Source: Petrocella sp024636985 (GTDB taxonomy: Bacteria; Bacillota; Clostridia; Lachnospirales; Vallitaleaceae). From it: a stretch of 64,000 nucleotides of DNA. Positions 16,780-25,038 of this stretch are shown here, piece after piece. The DNA is taken from NCBI GenBank assembly GCA_024636985.1, contig JAGXFY010000079.1:1-64000 (forward strand), written 5' to 3'. The position numbers were made by a program, and so were the translations under genes. Position 1 is the stretch's first letter; each line of letters starts with the position of its first letter. Under the pieces are notes generated by a model that searched no databases, was not told where the DNA came from, and saw only the letters and a list, made by a program, of their open reading frames with translations.

Positions 16780-18543
16780 ATGGATCCAGTAATTAACAAA
16801 GGCCAAAGACTGATTGGCTATATGAAACAGTACATAGGGCACTATATTTTAGGCATATTGGCCGTGGTTGTAGTAGATGTTATACAATTAAACATACCGG
16901 TGATTACAGGGAACATAACCAATGACCTTCAATTTGGTATTCTAACCATGCCTTTACTCATGAGAGAACTGGCGAAGTTGATGCTTATCGGGATTATCAT
17001 TACGATTGGTCGTTTCGCTTGGCGCTATTATATATTTGGTACCTCCAGACATATAGAAAAAAACATGAGAAGAGATTACTTTATTAAATTGGAGTCCTTA
17101 TCCACCGACTTTTTTAATGAGCATAAAACAGGTGATCTAATGGCCTATGCCACCAACGACCTGAATGCGATACGTATGATGGTGGGGCCGGGTGTTTTAA
17201 TGGCACTGGATGCGGTTATATTAACAGTACTTGTACTTTATAAGATGATTGGCACCATTAGCTTGAAGTTAACTTTAATAAGTATTTTGCCTTTACCGGT
17301 GATTGCTATAGGGAGCTTGATTCTAGGCAAGTTCATACGAAAAAGATTTAAGGACAAGCAAGAGGCCTTTGCCCATTTGTCCGACCTGGTTCAAGAAAAC
17401 ATATCCGGTATGCGTGTTATTAAAGCTTTTGTCAAGGAAGCCTATGAAATATCAAAGTTTAATGTGGCCAATCAGCACAATTACGATAAGAACATGCATG
17501 TTGTAAAGCTATTTGCAATTATGATGCCTTTGGTGACGCTCATTAGTGGGTTGTCAATTGCAATCGCCCTTGGACTTGGGGGTAGAATGACCATCCGAGG
17601 TGAAATCACTTTAGGAGATTTTGTGGCTTTTGTTCAGTATATTTTGATTTTGGTATGGCCTATGATGGCTTTTGGTTGGTGTATTAACATTGTGTCTCAA
17701 GGTATGGCTTCTCTAAGTCGCTATGAAGAAATCATGGCAACGAAGAGTACGGTCGTCGATAAAGAAGCATTAGTAGAGGTGGCCCATCTTAGCGGTAGCA
17801 TTCAGATGAAAGACTTGACCTTTGCCTATAAAGCTGATGCAAAGCCGGTTCTTAAAGATATAAGTCTTTCAATCGAAGCAGGACAATCCGTTGGAATACT
17901 CGGACGTACCGGAAGTGGCAAGACCACTTTAGCTAATTTGCTCCTAAGACTCTTTGATCCACCTGAAAACACAGTTTTTCTTGGTGGTGTGGATGTACTT
18001 GATTTACCCCTTGAAAGATTAAGGAGAAGCTTTGGTTATGTGCCACAAGACAATTTCCTTTTTTCAGATACAATCATCAACAACATAGGTTTTGCAAAAG
18101 AAGACATTCAAAAAGAAGAGGCAAAAGATGCAGCAACACAAGCCTGTGTACATGACAATATTGTAGAATTTAAAGAAGGGTATAATACCATTATTGGCGA
18201 GCGTGGTGTAACTTTATCCGGTGGCCAAAAACAGCGTATTTCCATTGCAAGAGCCTTATTAAGCGATGCCCCGATTCTGATTTTAGATGATGCTGTATCA
18301 GCTGTGGATACAAAGACGGAAGAAGCCATATTGGATATGCTAAAAAATCAAAGGGGTCATCAAACCCAGATTCTTATAGCCCATAGGATATCCACGATAC
18401 AACATGCAGATCTGATTGTTGTTCTGGATGATGGTCGCATCGTCGAACAAGGCAATCATGAAACATTGATTGATAACAAAGGCCTATATTATGAGATGGT
18501 TAAACAACAACAGCTTGAGAAAGAAATTATAGAGGAAGGGTAG
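16780..18543 (+). CDS. ABC exporter subunit A (YheI/BmrC-like, degenerate site)
   Basis: A half-transporter of 587 residues: six membrane segments (about 20-310) and a nucleotide-binding domain with Walker A GRTGSGKTT, signature LSGGQ and H-loop AHR. Walker B reads LILDDAVSAVD, with Asp where the catalytic Glu is expected. This is the known hallmark of the subunit contributing the degenerate site in heterodimeric exporters such as BmrCD or TM287/288. ATG 16780 follows GGAGG; an ATG at 16741 is less well placed. The partner gene starts 8 bp after the stop. The substrate is unknown; multidrug or lipid export is possible. Confidence 0.87.
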   Translation: MDPVINKGQRLIGYMKQYIGHYILGILAVVVVDVIQLNIPVITGNITNDLQFGILTMPLLMRELAKLMLIGIIITIGRFAWRYYIFGTSRHIEKNMRRDYFIKLESLSTDFFNEHKTGDLMAYATNDLNAIRMMVGPGVLMALDAVILTVLVLYKMIGTISLKLTLISILPLPVIAIGSLILGKFIRKRFKDKQEAFAHLSDLVQENISGMRVIKAFVKEAYEISKFNVANQHNYDKNMHVVKLFAIMMPLVTLISGLSIAIALGLGGRMTIRGEITLGDFVAFVQYILILVWPMMAFGWCINIVSQGMASLSRYEEIMATKSTVVDKEALVEVAHLSGSIQMKDLTFAYKADAKPVLKDISLSIEAGQSVGILGRTGSGKTTLANLLLRLFDPPENTVFLGGVDVLDLPLERLRRSFGYVPQDNFLFSDTIINNIGFAKEDIQKEEAKDAATQACVHDNIVEFKEGYNTIIGERGVTLSGGQKQRISIARALLSDAPILILDDAVSAVDTKTEEAILDMLKNQRGHQTQILIAHRISTIQHADLIVVLDDGRIVEQGNHETLIDNKGLYYEMVKQQQLEKEIIEEG

Positions 18544-18551
18544 GTGGCAAG

Positions 18552-20612
18552 ATGGATATAGAGGATCAAACCATAGAAAAAGGTTATGATGGTGTTTTAC
18601 TAAAAAGGCTGCTTAAATATGCCAAAAAACATTATTTTGCCATAACACTATCTATGATACTTTTGGTGGTGGTGGTGGGTATTGAATTGATTCGGCCGAT
18701 CATTATAGGTCAAGCAATTGATGAAGTTATTGTTAATTATCAGAAGATCTATAGCCAAGTGGCCCCTGAAGAAGGTTCTGTGATTGCAGGAACCGGCTAT
18801 ATAGAAGATGAAGATAATACGATGAAGGAAGCACCAAAAGCTACGATTATCTATGAAGAGGGTGAATACTATCTTGTTGATAATCTTATGTATGAGGAAG
18901 CCTTAAGTATAAAAGAAGAAGAAGGCAGCATAGATTCTAACGGTGCATTTGTCACAGATCAAGGTTTGACCTATAGTGCCCTACGATTAACACCGGAGGA
19001 GATTGATCTCTTAAGGTCAACGGATTATACAGAACTTTTTAGATTAATGGTATTTTTTATTATCATTTTGATTGCAGGTCTTGTAATTGCTTATTTTCAG
19101 ACCATATTGCTGCATTATACAGGTCAAAAGATTATCTATGAGATTAGAGATGAGATATTTGCCCATATACAGGGACGCTCTATTGAGTTTTTTAATCAGA
19201 ATCCGGTGGGTAAGCTGGTGACCCGTGTAACCAATGATACAGAGACCTTAAACGAAATGTACACCAGTGTCATTGTCAACTCAGTAAAAAGTGTCTTGAC
19301 CCTAGTCGGAATATCCGTTATGATGGTAGTTCTGAACTGGCGTCTTGCCCTTGCAGTTTTTCTTGTCTTGCCCCTAGTACTCGTATCAACTTTGATATTT
19401 AGAAAATACTCAAGAAAAGCATATCGTGATGTAAGACGTCAGGTATCTATGGTGAATACATTTTTATCGGAACACATATCCGGAATGAAAATCGTTCAGA
19501 TTTTTGGGAAAGAAAAAGCAAAGTTAAAAGCTTTTGACGCAATCAATGACGGGTTGCTTAAAGCCAATATGAAAGAATTAATGGTATTTGGCGTTTACAG
19601 ACCTACTATGTATTTGATCTATGTATTGTCATTAGCCATGGTATTGGGTTATGGTGGTTATCAGGTAATGAGTGGTGTCTTAACCATTGGGGTTTTAGTT
19701 ATCTACCTTCAGTACATATCGAACTTCTTTGACCCGATTCAACAGTTGGCAGAACAATTTGGCATCCTTCAATCGGCTTTTGCAGCGGCAGAGAAAATAT
19801 TCTCACTACTGGATGATGATCAAAGTATTGATGACATAGAGAATCCGATAGCACTGGAATCTGTAAAAGGACATATTGAATTCAAGAATGTTTGGTTTGC
19901 CTATAATGAGGATGAATATGTATTAAAGGACATATCTTTTACTGTGAATCCGGGAGAAACAGTAGCTTTTGTGGGTGCAACCGGTGCAGGAAAAACGTCT
20001 ATACTCAACCTACTTACCAGATATTATGATATACAACAAGGTGAAATTCTACTGGATGGACACAACATCAAGACCTTGGACAAACATGCAATAAGAAAAC
20101 ATGTGGGACAAATGTTACAGGACGTGTTTCTCTTTACCGGAGATATCAAAGAAAACATACGCCTTGGCGAAACAAGCATAAGTGAGGCAGATGTGGTCGC
20201 AGCAGCGAAATTCGTCAACGCCCACATTTTTATAGAAAAAATGCCGAACAAGTATGATGAACATGTTTTTGAAAGAGGGGCTACATTGTCAGCAGGTCAA
20301 AGGCAGTTGTTGTCTTTTGCAAGAACATTGGCGTATAAGCCCTCGGTATTGGTGCTTGATGAAGCAACCGCTAATATTGATACGGAAACAGAAGTGTTGA
20401 TTCAAGATGCCCTCTTAAAGCTTATGGAACATCGTACAACTTTGGTGGTTGCACACCGATTGTCCACCATTCAACATGCAGACAAAATTGTTGTTTTACA
20501 TAAAGGTCGTATTAAAGAAATAGGTAACCATCAAACTTTACTGAGCAAAAAAGGTTTATACTATAACTTGTATCAGTTACAATATCAGGAGTTGGAAGAA
20601 AAAACTTCCTAA
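18552..20612 (+). CDS. ABC exporter subunit B (YheH/BmrD-like)
   Basis: The partner half-transporter, 686 residues. The nucleotide-binding domain has Walker A GATGAGKTS, the LSAGQRQ variant signature and a canonical Walker B with catalytic Glu (VLVLDEATANIDTE). An acidic insertion of about 100 residues (roughly 57-155, rich in Glu and Asp) lies between the first and second membrane segments and should face outside the cell. Together with the upstream subunit it would form one complete exporter with one active and one degenerate ATP site. It is followed 13 bp later by truA. Confidence 0.87.
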   Translation: MDIEDQTIEKGYDGVLLKRLLKYAKKHYFAITLSMILLVVVVGIELIRPIIIGQAIDEVIVNYQKIYSQVAPEEGSVIAGTGYIEDEDNTMKEAPKATIIYEEGEYYLVDNLMYEEALSIKEEEGSIDSNGAFVTDQGLTYSALRLTPEEIDLLRSTDYTELFRLMVFFIIILIAGLVIAYFQTILLHYTGQKIIYEIRDEIFAHIQGRSIEFFNQNPVGKLVTRVTNDTETLNEMYTSVIVNSVKSVLTLVGISVMMVVLNWRLALAVFLVLPLVLVSTLIFRKYSRKAYRDVRRQVSMVNTFLSEHISGMKIVQIFGKEKAKLKAFDAINDGLLKANMKELMVFGVYRPTMYLIYVLSLAMVLGYGGYQVMSGVLTIGVLVIYLQYISNFFDPIQQLAEQFGILQSAFAAAEKIFSLLDDDQSIDDIENPIALESVKGHIEFKNVWFAYNEDEYVLKDISFTVNPGETVAFVGATGAGKTSILNLLTRYYDIQQGEILLDGHNIKTLDKHAIRKHVGQMLQDVFLFTGDIKENIRLGETSISEADVVAAAKFVNAHIFIEKMPNKYDEHVFERGATLSAGQRQLLSFARTLAYKPSVLVLDEATANIDTETEVLIQDALLKLMEHRTTLVVAHRLSTIQHADKIVVLHKGRIKEIGNHQTLLSKKGLYYNLYQLQYQELEEKTS

Positions 20613-20625
20613 GAAAAGAGGTCAC

Positions 20626-21369
20626 ATGGCGTACAATTATAAAATGATTATTGGTTATGACGGTGCCAAATATCAAGGATGGCAAAAGAATAAGAATGCA
20701 AAAAACACCCTTCAAAGTAAGTTGGAAGGTACCTTAAGTGAATATCTAGGCGAAGAAATTGTGGTAATCGGTTCAGGCAGAACGGATAAAGGTGTGCATG
20801 CCCTTGGTCAAGTGGTGAACTTCATCACAAAATCCAAGCAAAAACCGGGAAATCTTAAATACAATTTGAACAAGGTCTTACCTGAAGATATTATCATAAA
20901 GGAAGTATACAAAGTGGATGAGGATTTTAACTGTCGTTTTGCAGCGACAAGTAAAACCTATCGATACACTTTATGGAAAGCCAATGCACAGACAATGCCT
21001 TTATTTGAACGTAAATATGTTTACAGATTGGAAGAACAGGTCGATGTGGACCTTATGTTGGTTGCAGCAACCAAATTTATTGGTGAACATGACTTTAAGG
21101 GATTCTGCAGTGATAAAACCAAGAAAACAACAACAAGAAAAGTTAATAGTATTGATATTATAGAAGATGAAGACCGTATCGAAATCATTATCAATGCCAG
21201 TGGCTTCTTATACAATATGGCAAGAATCATGGTTGGGACACTCATTGAGATTGGTCTTGGCCTTCGACATGACGACACCATTGACCAGGTCTTCGCCTCC
21301 AAAATCAGAAGTGAAGCCGGTTACACAGCACCTGCACAAGGACTCTGCCTCATGGAAGTAATATATTAA
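20626..21369 (+). CDS. truA: tRNA pseudouridine(38-40) synthase
   Basis: Isomerises uridines 38-40 in the tRNA anticodon arm. The 247-residue protein has the catalytic GSGRTDKGVHALGQ motif (Asp near residue 53), the conserved FNCRFAATSKTYRY segment and the C-terminal GFLYNMARIMVGTL. Length and domain layout match TruA. The ATG follows AGAGGTCAC. It sits 13 bp after the ABC exporter, so it is probably co-transcribed with it. The reading ends before a bidirectional terminator at 21449. Confidence 0.95.
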   Translation: MAYNYKMIIGYDGAKYQGWQKNKNAKNTLQSKLEGTLSEYLGEEIVVIGSGRTDKGVHALGQVVNFITKSKQKPGNLKYNLNKVLPEDIIIKEVYKVDEDFNCRFAATSKTYRYTLWKANAQTMPLFERKYVYRLEEQVDVDLMLVAATKFIGEHDFKGFCSDKTKKTTTRKVNSIDIIEDEDRIEIIINASGFLYNMARIMVGTLIEIGLGLRHDDTIDQVFASKIRSEAGYTAPAQGLCLMEVIY

Positions 21370-21448
21370 AGAACTTAATTATACCAGTTGTAAATCAGCC
21401 AAGAACTTAGAAATTTTCTGGTAGAACTAAGTTAAGAACTTAATTAGA

Positions 21449-21486
21449 AAACCGCCCTACAACGAATATGCTGTAGGGCGGTTTTA
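21449..21486. terminator. Bidirectional terminator, truA / sdaAA
   Basis: A 13-bp stem, AAACCGCCCTACA with TGTAGGGCGGTTT, with A and T runs on either side, between convergent genes. Confidence 0.92.
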
Positions 21487-21499
21487 ATTTATCTTTATA

Positions 21500-22381
21500 T
21501 TATTCATCATTCATAATTCTGGCTTCAATGGCTTTTGCAGTTTTACTGATGGCAATACCGCCGGTTGCGGTTTCACGGTGGCAGGCAGGTAATAAATCAC
21601 CCACTTGTTTCATGGCTTGTACCACTTCATCAAAGGGAATCATGGAAGGAAGACCTGCCAGAACCATCTCAGCGCACAAAAGTGCGTTGGCGGCGCCTAG
21701 GGCGTTTCTTTTGTGACAGGGAACTTCTACCAGTCCGGCTACAGGATCACAGATAAGTCCCATCATATTATTAATGGCAATAGCCGCTGCGTCAAAAGAT
21801 TGTTCCATGGTTCCATCTAGTACATAGACGGTTGCTGCCGCAGCCATAGAAGCAGCCGAGCCAATCTCAGCCTGACACCCGCCTTTAGCACCGGATATGC
21901 TGGCTTGTTTGGCGATGATCATACCAACGAGACCGGCGACAAAAAGGGCTTCAATGATTTTGCTGTCTTCCAGATGATAGGTTTCTTGAAGTGCTTTTAA
22001 AGTACCGGGTAAAACCCCACTGGCACCTGCTGTAGGCGCCGCTACAATCTGCCCCATCGCCATATTGACTTCCATAGTACTGAGGGCGTACATAATGGCT
22101 TTTGTTGTCGTTGTACCGCAAATGGATTTGCCGGATTCAAATGATGTCTTAAGCTTAATGGCTTCACGACCTAAAATCTTGCCATGGAGGTGTTGATTAT
22201 CAGGATCTAGACCGAGTGTAATGGCTTGCTTCATAATCTGCCACTGGCGTGCCATTGTGTTTACGATGACACCTTGATCCAAATCACTATTTGAGACCTC
22301 ATATTGTAGAGCAATCTCAAAAAGATTGAGATTATGGGTTTCTTTTATAAGTAGGATATCTTTAGCAGTTGCTATCTTCAT
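21500..22381 (-). CDS. sdaAA: L-serine dehydratase, alpha subunit
   Basis: With SdaAB it deaminates L-serine to pyruvate and ammonia using an oxygen-labile [4Fe-4S] cluster. The 293 residues show the family's AAPTAGASGVLPGTL, GGCQAEIGSAASMAAAA and GLICDPVAGLVEVPCHKRN; the cysteines in the last two blocks are cluster ligands in this family. The ATG is 9 bp after the sdaAB stop, so the two genes form an operon. The two-gene form is typical of clostridia and bacilli. Confidence 0.95.
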   Translation of the reverse strand: MKIATAKDILLIKETHNLNLFEIALQYEVSNSDLDQGVIVNTMARQWQIMKQAITLGLDPDNQHLHGKILGREAIKLKTSFESGKSICGTTTTKAIMYALSTMEVNMAMGQIVAAPTAGASGVLPGTLKALQETYHLEDSKIIEALFVAGLVGMIIAKQASISGAKGGCQAEIGSAASMAAAATVYVLDGTMEQSFDAAAIAINNMMGLICDPVAGLVEVPCHKRNALGAANALLCAEMVLAGLPSMIPFDEVVQAMKQVGDLLPACHRETATGGIAISKTAKAIEARIMNDE

Positions 22382-22390
22382 GGTGGCCTC

Positions 22391-23062
22391 CTATTGTATC
22401 GCCTCAAAAAAAGTCAGTTTATTCAAAGCACCTAAAGCACTAATCTTTTCCAAAGCATCCTTGTGTATGACATCATCGGTTTCAATAACCATAACAGCAT
22501 TTTCTCCTTTGGTTTCACGAAAGACCTTCATAAAGGCAATGTTGATGTGATGCTTGGCAAGAATCTGGCTAATATCTGCCACAAAGCCGGGTAAATCTAA
22601 GTGCTGGGTAATGAGGGTTGCATAACTGCCAGTGATGGCTACATCAATATCATCGATAGAAATAATTCTTACTTTACCGCCCCCAATGGAAGATCCGATA
22701 ATAGATTGTGTCGATCCGTCCAAGCCTTCAAAAACTATTTTGACTGTATTGGGATGAACATCATCTAAGTTTATCTTTAGAAATTGAATTTCAATATTCA
22801 TATCCTTTGCTTTTTCATAAGAGAATGGAATGCTTGGATCATCAGGACGCATGCCACATATACCAGCAATAAGAGCTTTGTCTGTACCATGACCTTTATA
22901 AGTGGTAGAAAAAGAGCCATGGAGATAAAAGGTAGCTTTTTTAATGGGCTTACCAAAAATAGATCGTGCGATATAAGCAACCTTTGCGGCACCAGCTGTA
23001 TGAGAGCTTGATGGACCAATCATGGCTGGTCCGATAATATCAAAAATAGAGTAATTTTCCAT
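22391..23062 (-). CDS. sdaAB: L-serine dehydratase, beta subunit
   Basis: The 223-residue partner of SdaAA. The N-terminal half has the serine dehydratase beta-domain motif GPSSSHTAGA (residues 15-24), and the C-terminal ACT domain (about 148-220, GFVADISQILAKHHINIAFM) may bind serine as an effector. The ATG at 23062 is preceded by GAGGTGA with 6-nt spacing. A GTG nine bases upstream lies inside that ribosome-binding site and is rejected. First gene of the sdaAB-sdaAA operon. Confidence 0.94.
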   Translation of the reverse strand: MENYSIFDIIGPAMIGPSSSHTAGAAKVAYIARSIFGKPIKKATFYLHGSFSTTYKGHGTDKALIAGICGMRPDDPSIPFSYEKAKDMNIEIQFLKINLDDVHPNTVKIVFEGLDGSTQSIIGSSIGGGKVRIISIDDIDVAITGSYATLITQHLDLPGFVADISQILAKHHINIAFMKVFRETKGENAVMVIETDDVIHKDALEKISALGALNKLTFFEAIQ

Positions 23063-23161
23063 AACTTTCACCTCGTGACTATAAAGTGGAATACTGTTTA
23101 TATTATAACGTATAAACCATATTTTAAGTAGAAAAAAACAAGAAAAATTAGAAAAAAGGGG

Positions 23162-23190
23162 TTGACATAAGACGAAGTTGGGTGTATATT
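23162..23190 (+). promoter_or_regulatory. Promoter of hsp20
   Basis: A perfect TTGACA -35, a 17-bp spacer and TATATT precede the CIRCE operator and the hsp20 start. Confidence 0.85.
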
Positions 23191-23200
23191 ATAAACATAA

Positions 23201-23227
23201 TCAGCACTCACTAAAGATGAGTGCTAA
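23201..23227 (+). promoter_or_regulatory. CIRCE operator (HrcA-binding site)
   Basis: TCAGCACTC, nine bases, then GAGTGCTAA: eight of nine left-arm bases and all nine right-arm bases match the CIRCE consensus. It lies just downstream of the -10, where HrcA binding would block transcription. hrcA itself is not in the window. Confidence 0.93.
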
Positions 23228-23252
23228 CAAAACAATTAAAGGAGGCATTTAT

Positions 23253-23699
23253 ATGTTTAGATTAACACCATATGCACGTGGACAAGTAACAAGGACAAGC
23301 AACGATTTCTCAGACATTTTCAGTATGTTTGATGATGTAATCAATGATTCATTGTTTCAATCTAGAGCACTAAATAATGGCTCATTTAGAATTGACATCA
23401 AGGACAACGACCAAGCATACATACTCGAAGCGGATCTTCCAGGTGTAAAAAAAGAGGACTTAAGGATTGACTACAAGGATGATCAACTTTTAATTCAAGT
23501 AGAATGCAAGGATGAAATGGATGAAGAAAAATCCAATTACATTCATAGAGAAAGAGGAATATGTTCTATGCAAAGAATGTTTGGATTAAAAGACATTCAA
23601 GGTGACCAAATTAGTGCTAAGTTAGAAAATGGTGTTTTGACCATTGTAGCACCTAAGAAAGAAGAAGTGGATGATACCATCCGAATTGAAGTCAAATAA
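23253..23699 (+). CDS. hsp20: Small heat-shock protein, Hsp20/alpha-crystallin
   Basis: An ATP-independent holdase chaperone of 148 residues. The alpha-crystallin domain occupies about residues 40-148 with DLPGVKKEDLRIDYKDDQL, the GxLxV-type LENGVLTIVAPK and the C-terminal IRIEV (the IxI tail motif). The start is the ATG after AAAGGAGGCATTTAT. A longer upstream frame would run through the CIRCE element and is rejected. The HrcA operator makes it part of the class I heat-shock regulon. Confidence 0.95.
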   Translation: MFRLTPYARGQVTRTSNDFSDIFSMFDDVINDSLFQSRALNNGSFRIDIKDNDQAYILEADLPGVKKEDLRIDYKDDQLLIQVECKDEMDEEKSNYIHRERGICSMQRMFGLKDIQGDQISAKLENGVLTIVAPKKEEVDDTIRIEVK

Positions 23700-23770
23700 T
23701 CAAAGAAGACTGTCTTATAAGTAAAGTTAATAAGGAACTATAATTTTTGAAATTCGGTGTAGTCGTTGAG

Positions 23771-23796
23771 AGCGGCTATGCCGTTATTTTGTTTTT
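23771..23796 (+). terminator. Possible terminator of hsp20
   Basis: A short stem, AGCGGC with GCCGTT around TAT, followed by ATTTTGTTTTT. It is weak but is the only candidate before the repeat region. Confidence 0.5.
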
Positions 23797-23809
23797 AACT
23801 CTAGCTCTA

Positions 23810-24148
23810 TAATATAATCCTAGATATAACACACAGCTTTCCCTTGCCTTACACTTCGTACGGTCAGCGGAAAAGCTGTGTATCATATCTACTCGGTAAT
23901 AAGTCGTCATTTCGTCAAGTAAAAGCACTGCTCAATCATCCTTCTTTTTTACATCCATGTAAAAAGGAAGGACGTTCTACATCCCTGTAGAACTGTGATT
24001 GATCAGCGCTTTTTCTTTCCTCATTCGGTTTCGAATATGCGTAATTTCAAATACTTAAATTCTTAGGCTCCATATGATGCTCAAATACCAAGTAGTAATA
24101 TTCGAATAAACCAACATCGACCATGAAGTTCCTGGGACCCATTTTAAA
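23810..24148 (+). repeat. Long hairpin-rich intergenic repeat, copy R1
   Basis: About 340 bp with no credible ORF, nearly collinear with 54914-55431. From the left: stem ACACAGCTTT/AAAGCTGTGT around the loop core TTACACTTCGTACGGTCA; the conserved linker ATCTACTCGGTAATA; stem CCTTCTTTTTTACA / TGTAAAAAGGAAGG with loop TCCA; stem GTTCTACA/TGTAGAAC with loop TCCC; and a right-end block CCAACATCGACCATGAAG at 24111. It fills most of the 470-bp gap between hsp20 and the AIM24-family gene. It could be a structured RNA, or a repeat of the REP/palindrome kind. Confidence 0.8.
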
Positions 24149-24169
24149 CGCCTTACTTATTTAATAAAT

Positions 24170-24853
24170 CTATTTTGAACTTGTATTAAAGTAACGGGTC
24201 ATCTGCGCCGCTAGATTCTGAATTGGCATACTTTGTAGATGAATATGGCCGGGTCCGGTAAGTGTGGTTAAGAAGAGACCTTCACCACCTAAGAAAATAT
24301 TCTTAAGTCCCTTGACCATTTCAACATTATATTGAACGGATGCATCAAACATAGCCACATTACCGGTATCCACTTTAAAAGTCTGACCGGGTTGTAGAAT
24401 ATACTCTTCAACATGACCATCAAACTCTAAGAACACATACCCGGGTCCTGTGATTTTTTGAAGAATAAAACCCTCACCGCCAAAAAAACCTGCGCCAAGC
24501 TTTTTTCTAAAGGCGATTTCAAGCTTAACATTAGATGTACCAGCTAAAAAAGCACCTTTTTGGCAAATAATAGATTCTCCGTCTTTAAGCTCTTTTGCGA
24601 CAATTTTTCCAGGGAAAGAAGATGGGAATGCAATGATGGTATTGTCTGCTTTTGAAGTAAAGGTATTAAGGAAAACGGACTCACCGGAAAAAGCTCTTCC
24701 AAGTCCACCCATTAATCCACCCTTCATGTTGGTGTCCATAGTGATGTAGTCACTCATCCACCCCATAGCACCTGCTTCAGAAACCAAGGTTTCATTAGCG
24801 TTTAAAGTACATATTACGACCGGCAGTGATTGTCCTTTGATTTCATACTTCAT
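24170..24853 (-). CDS. AIM24 / TIGR00266 family protein
   Basis: A 227-residue protein of the widespread AIM24-like family: all-beta, glycine-rich, with VSEAGAMGWM near residue 25, GGLMGGLGRAFSGESVFLN near 45-63 and repeated GEG/GPG turns. No signal peptide or membrane segment. The molecular role is not established in bacteria. The ATG is preceded by GAGGAGGTAACG on the minus strand. It is monocistronic, and its end abuts the right end of repeat R1. Confidence 0.82.
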   Translation of the reverse strand: MKYEIKGQSLPVVICTLNANETLVSEAGAMGWMSDYITMDTNMKGGLMGGLGRAFSGESVFLNTFTSKADNTIIAFPSSFPGKIVAKELKDGESIICQKGAFLAGTSNVKLEIAFRKKLGAGFFGGEGFILQKITGPGYVFLEFDGHVEEYILQPGQTFKVDTGNVAMFDASVQYNVEMVKGLKNIFLGGEGLFLTTLTGPGHIHLQSMPIQNLAAQMTRYFNTSSK

Positions 24854-24950
24854 AATGCGTTACCTCCTCATATTATTTTTAAGTTACTTACTTTATTTTA
24901 CCACTTTCGGATAAAAAATAGAAGGAAGTGTAAATGAGATTTATAGACGC

Positions 24951-24979
24951 TTGTCCCATAACGACCAATTTGCTATAAT
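24951..24979 (+). promoter_or_regulatory. Promoter of uvrC
   Basis: TTGTCC, a 17-bp spacer and TATAAT, 59 bp upstream of the uvrC start. Confidence 0.75.
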
Positions 24980-25038
24980 GAAGTTGGTTTTTGCCTTTAC
25001 AGGCAAAAGTGAAGATGCAACTCAAAGAAGGTGAATCT

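Noticed and set aside
23178..23252. N-terminal extension of hsp20
   Set aside because: It would translate through the -10 region and CIRCE operator; the ATG at 23253 has a strong AAAGGAGG.
23810..24148. CRISPR array or tRNA cluster in the hairpin-rich repeat
   Set aside because: There are no regularly spaced direct repeats, and the hairpins do not form a cloverleaf or a T-loop GGTTCRA sequence.
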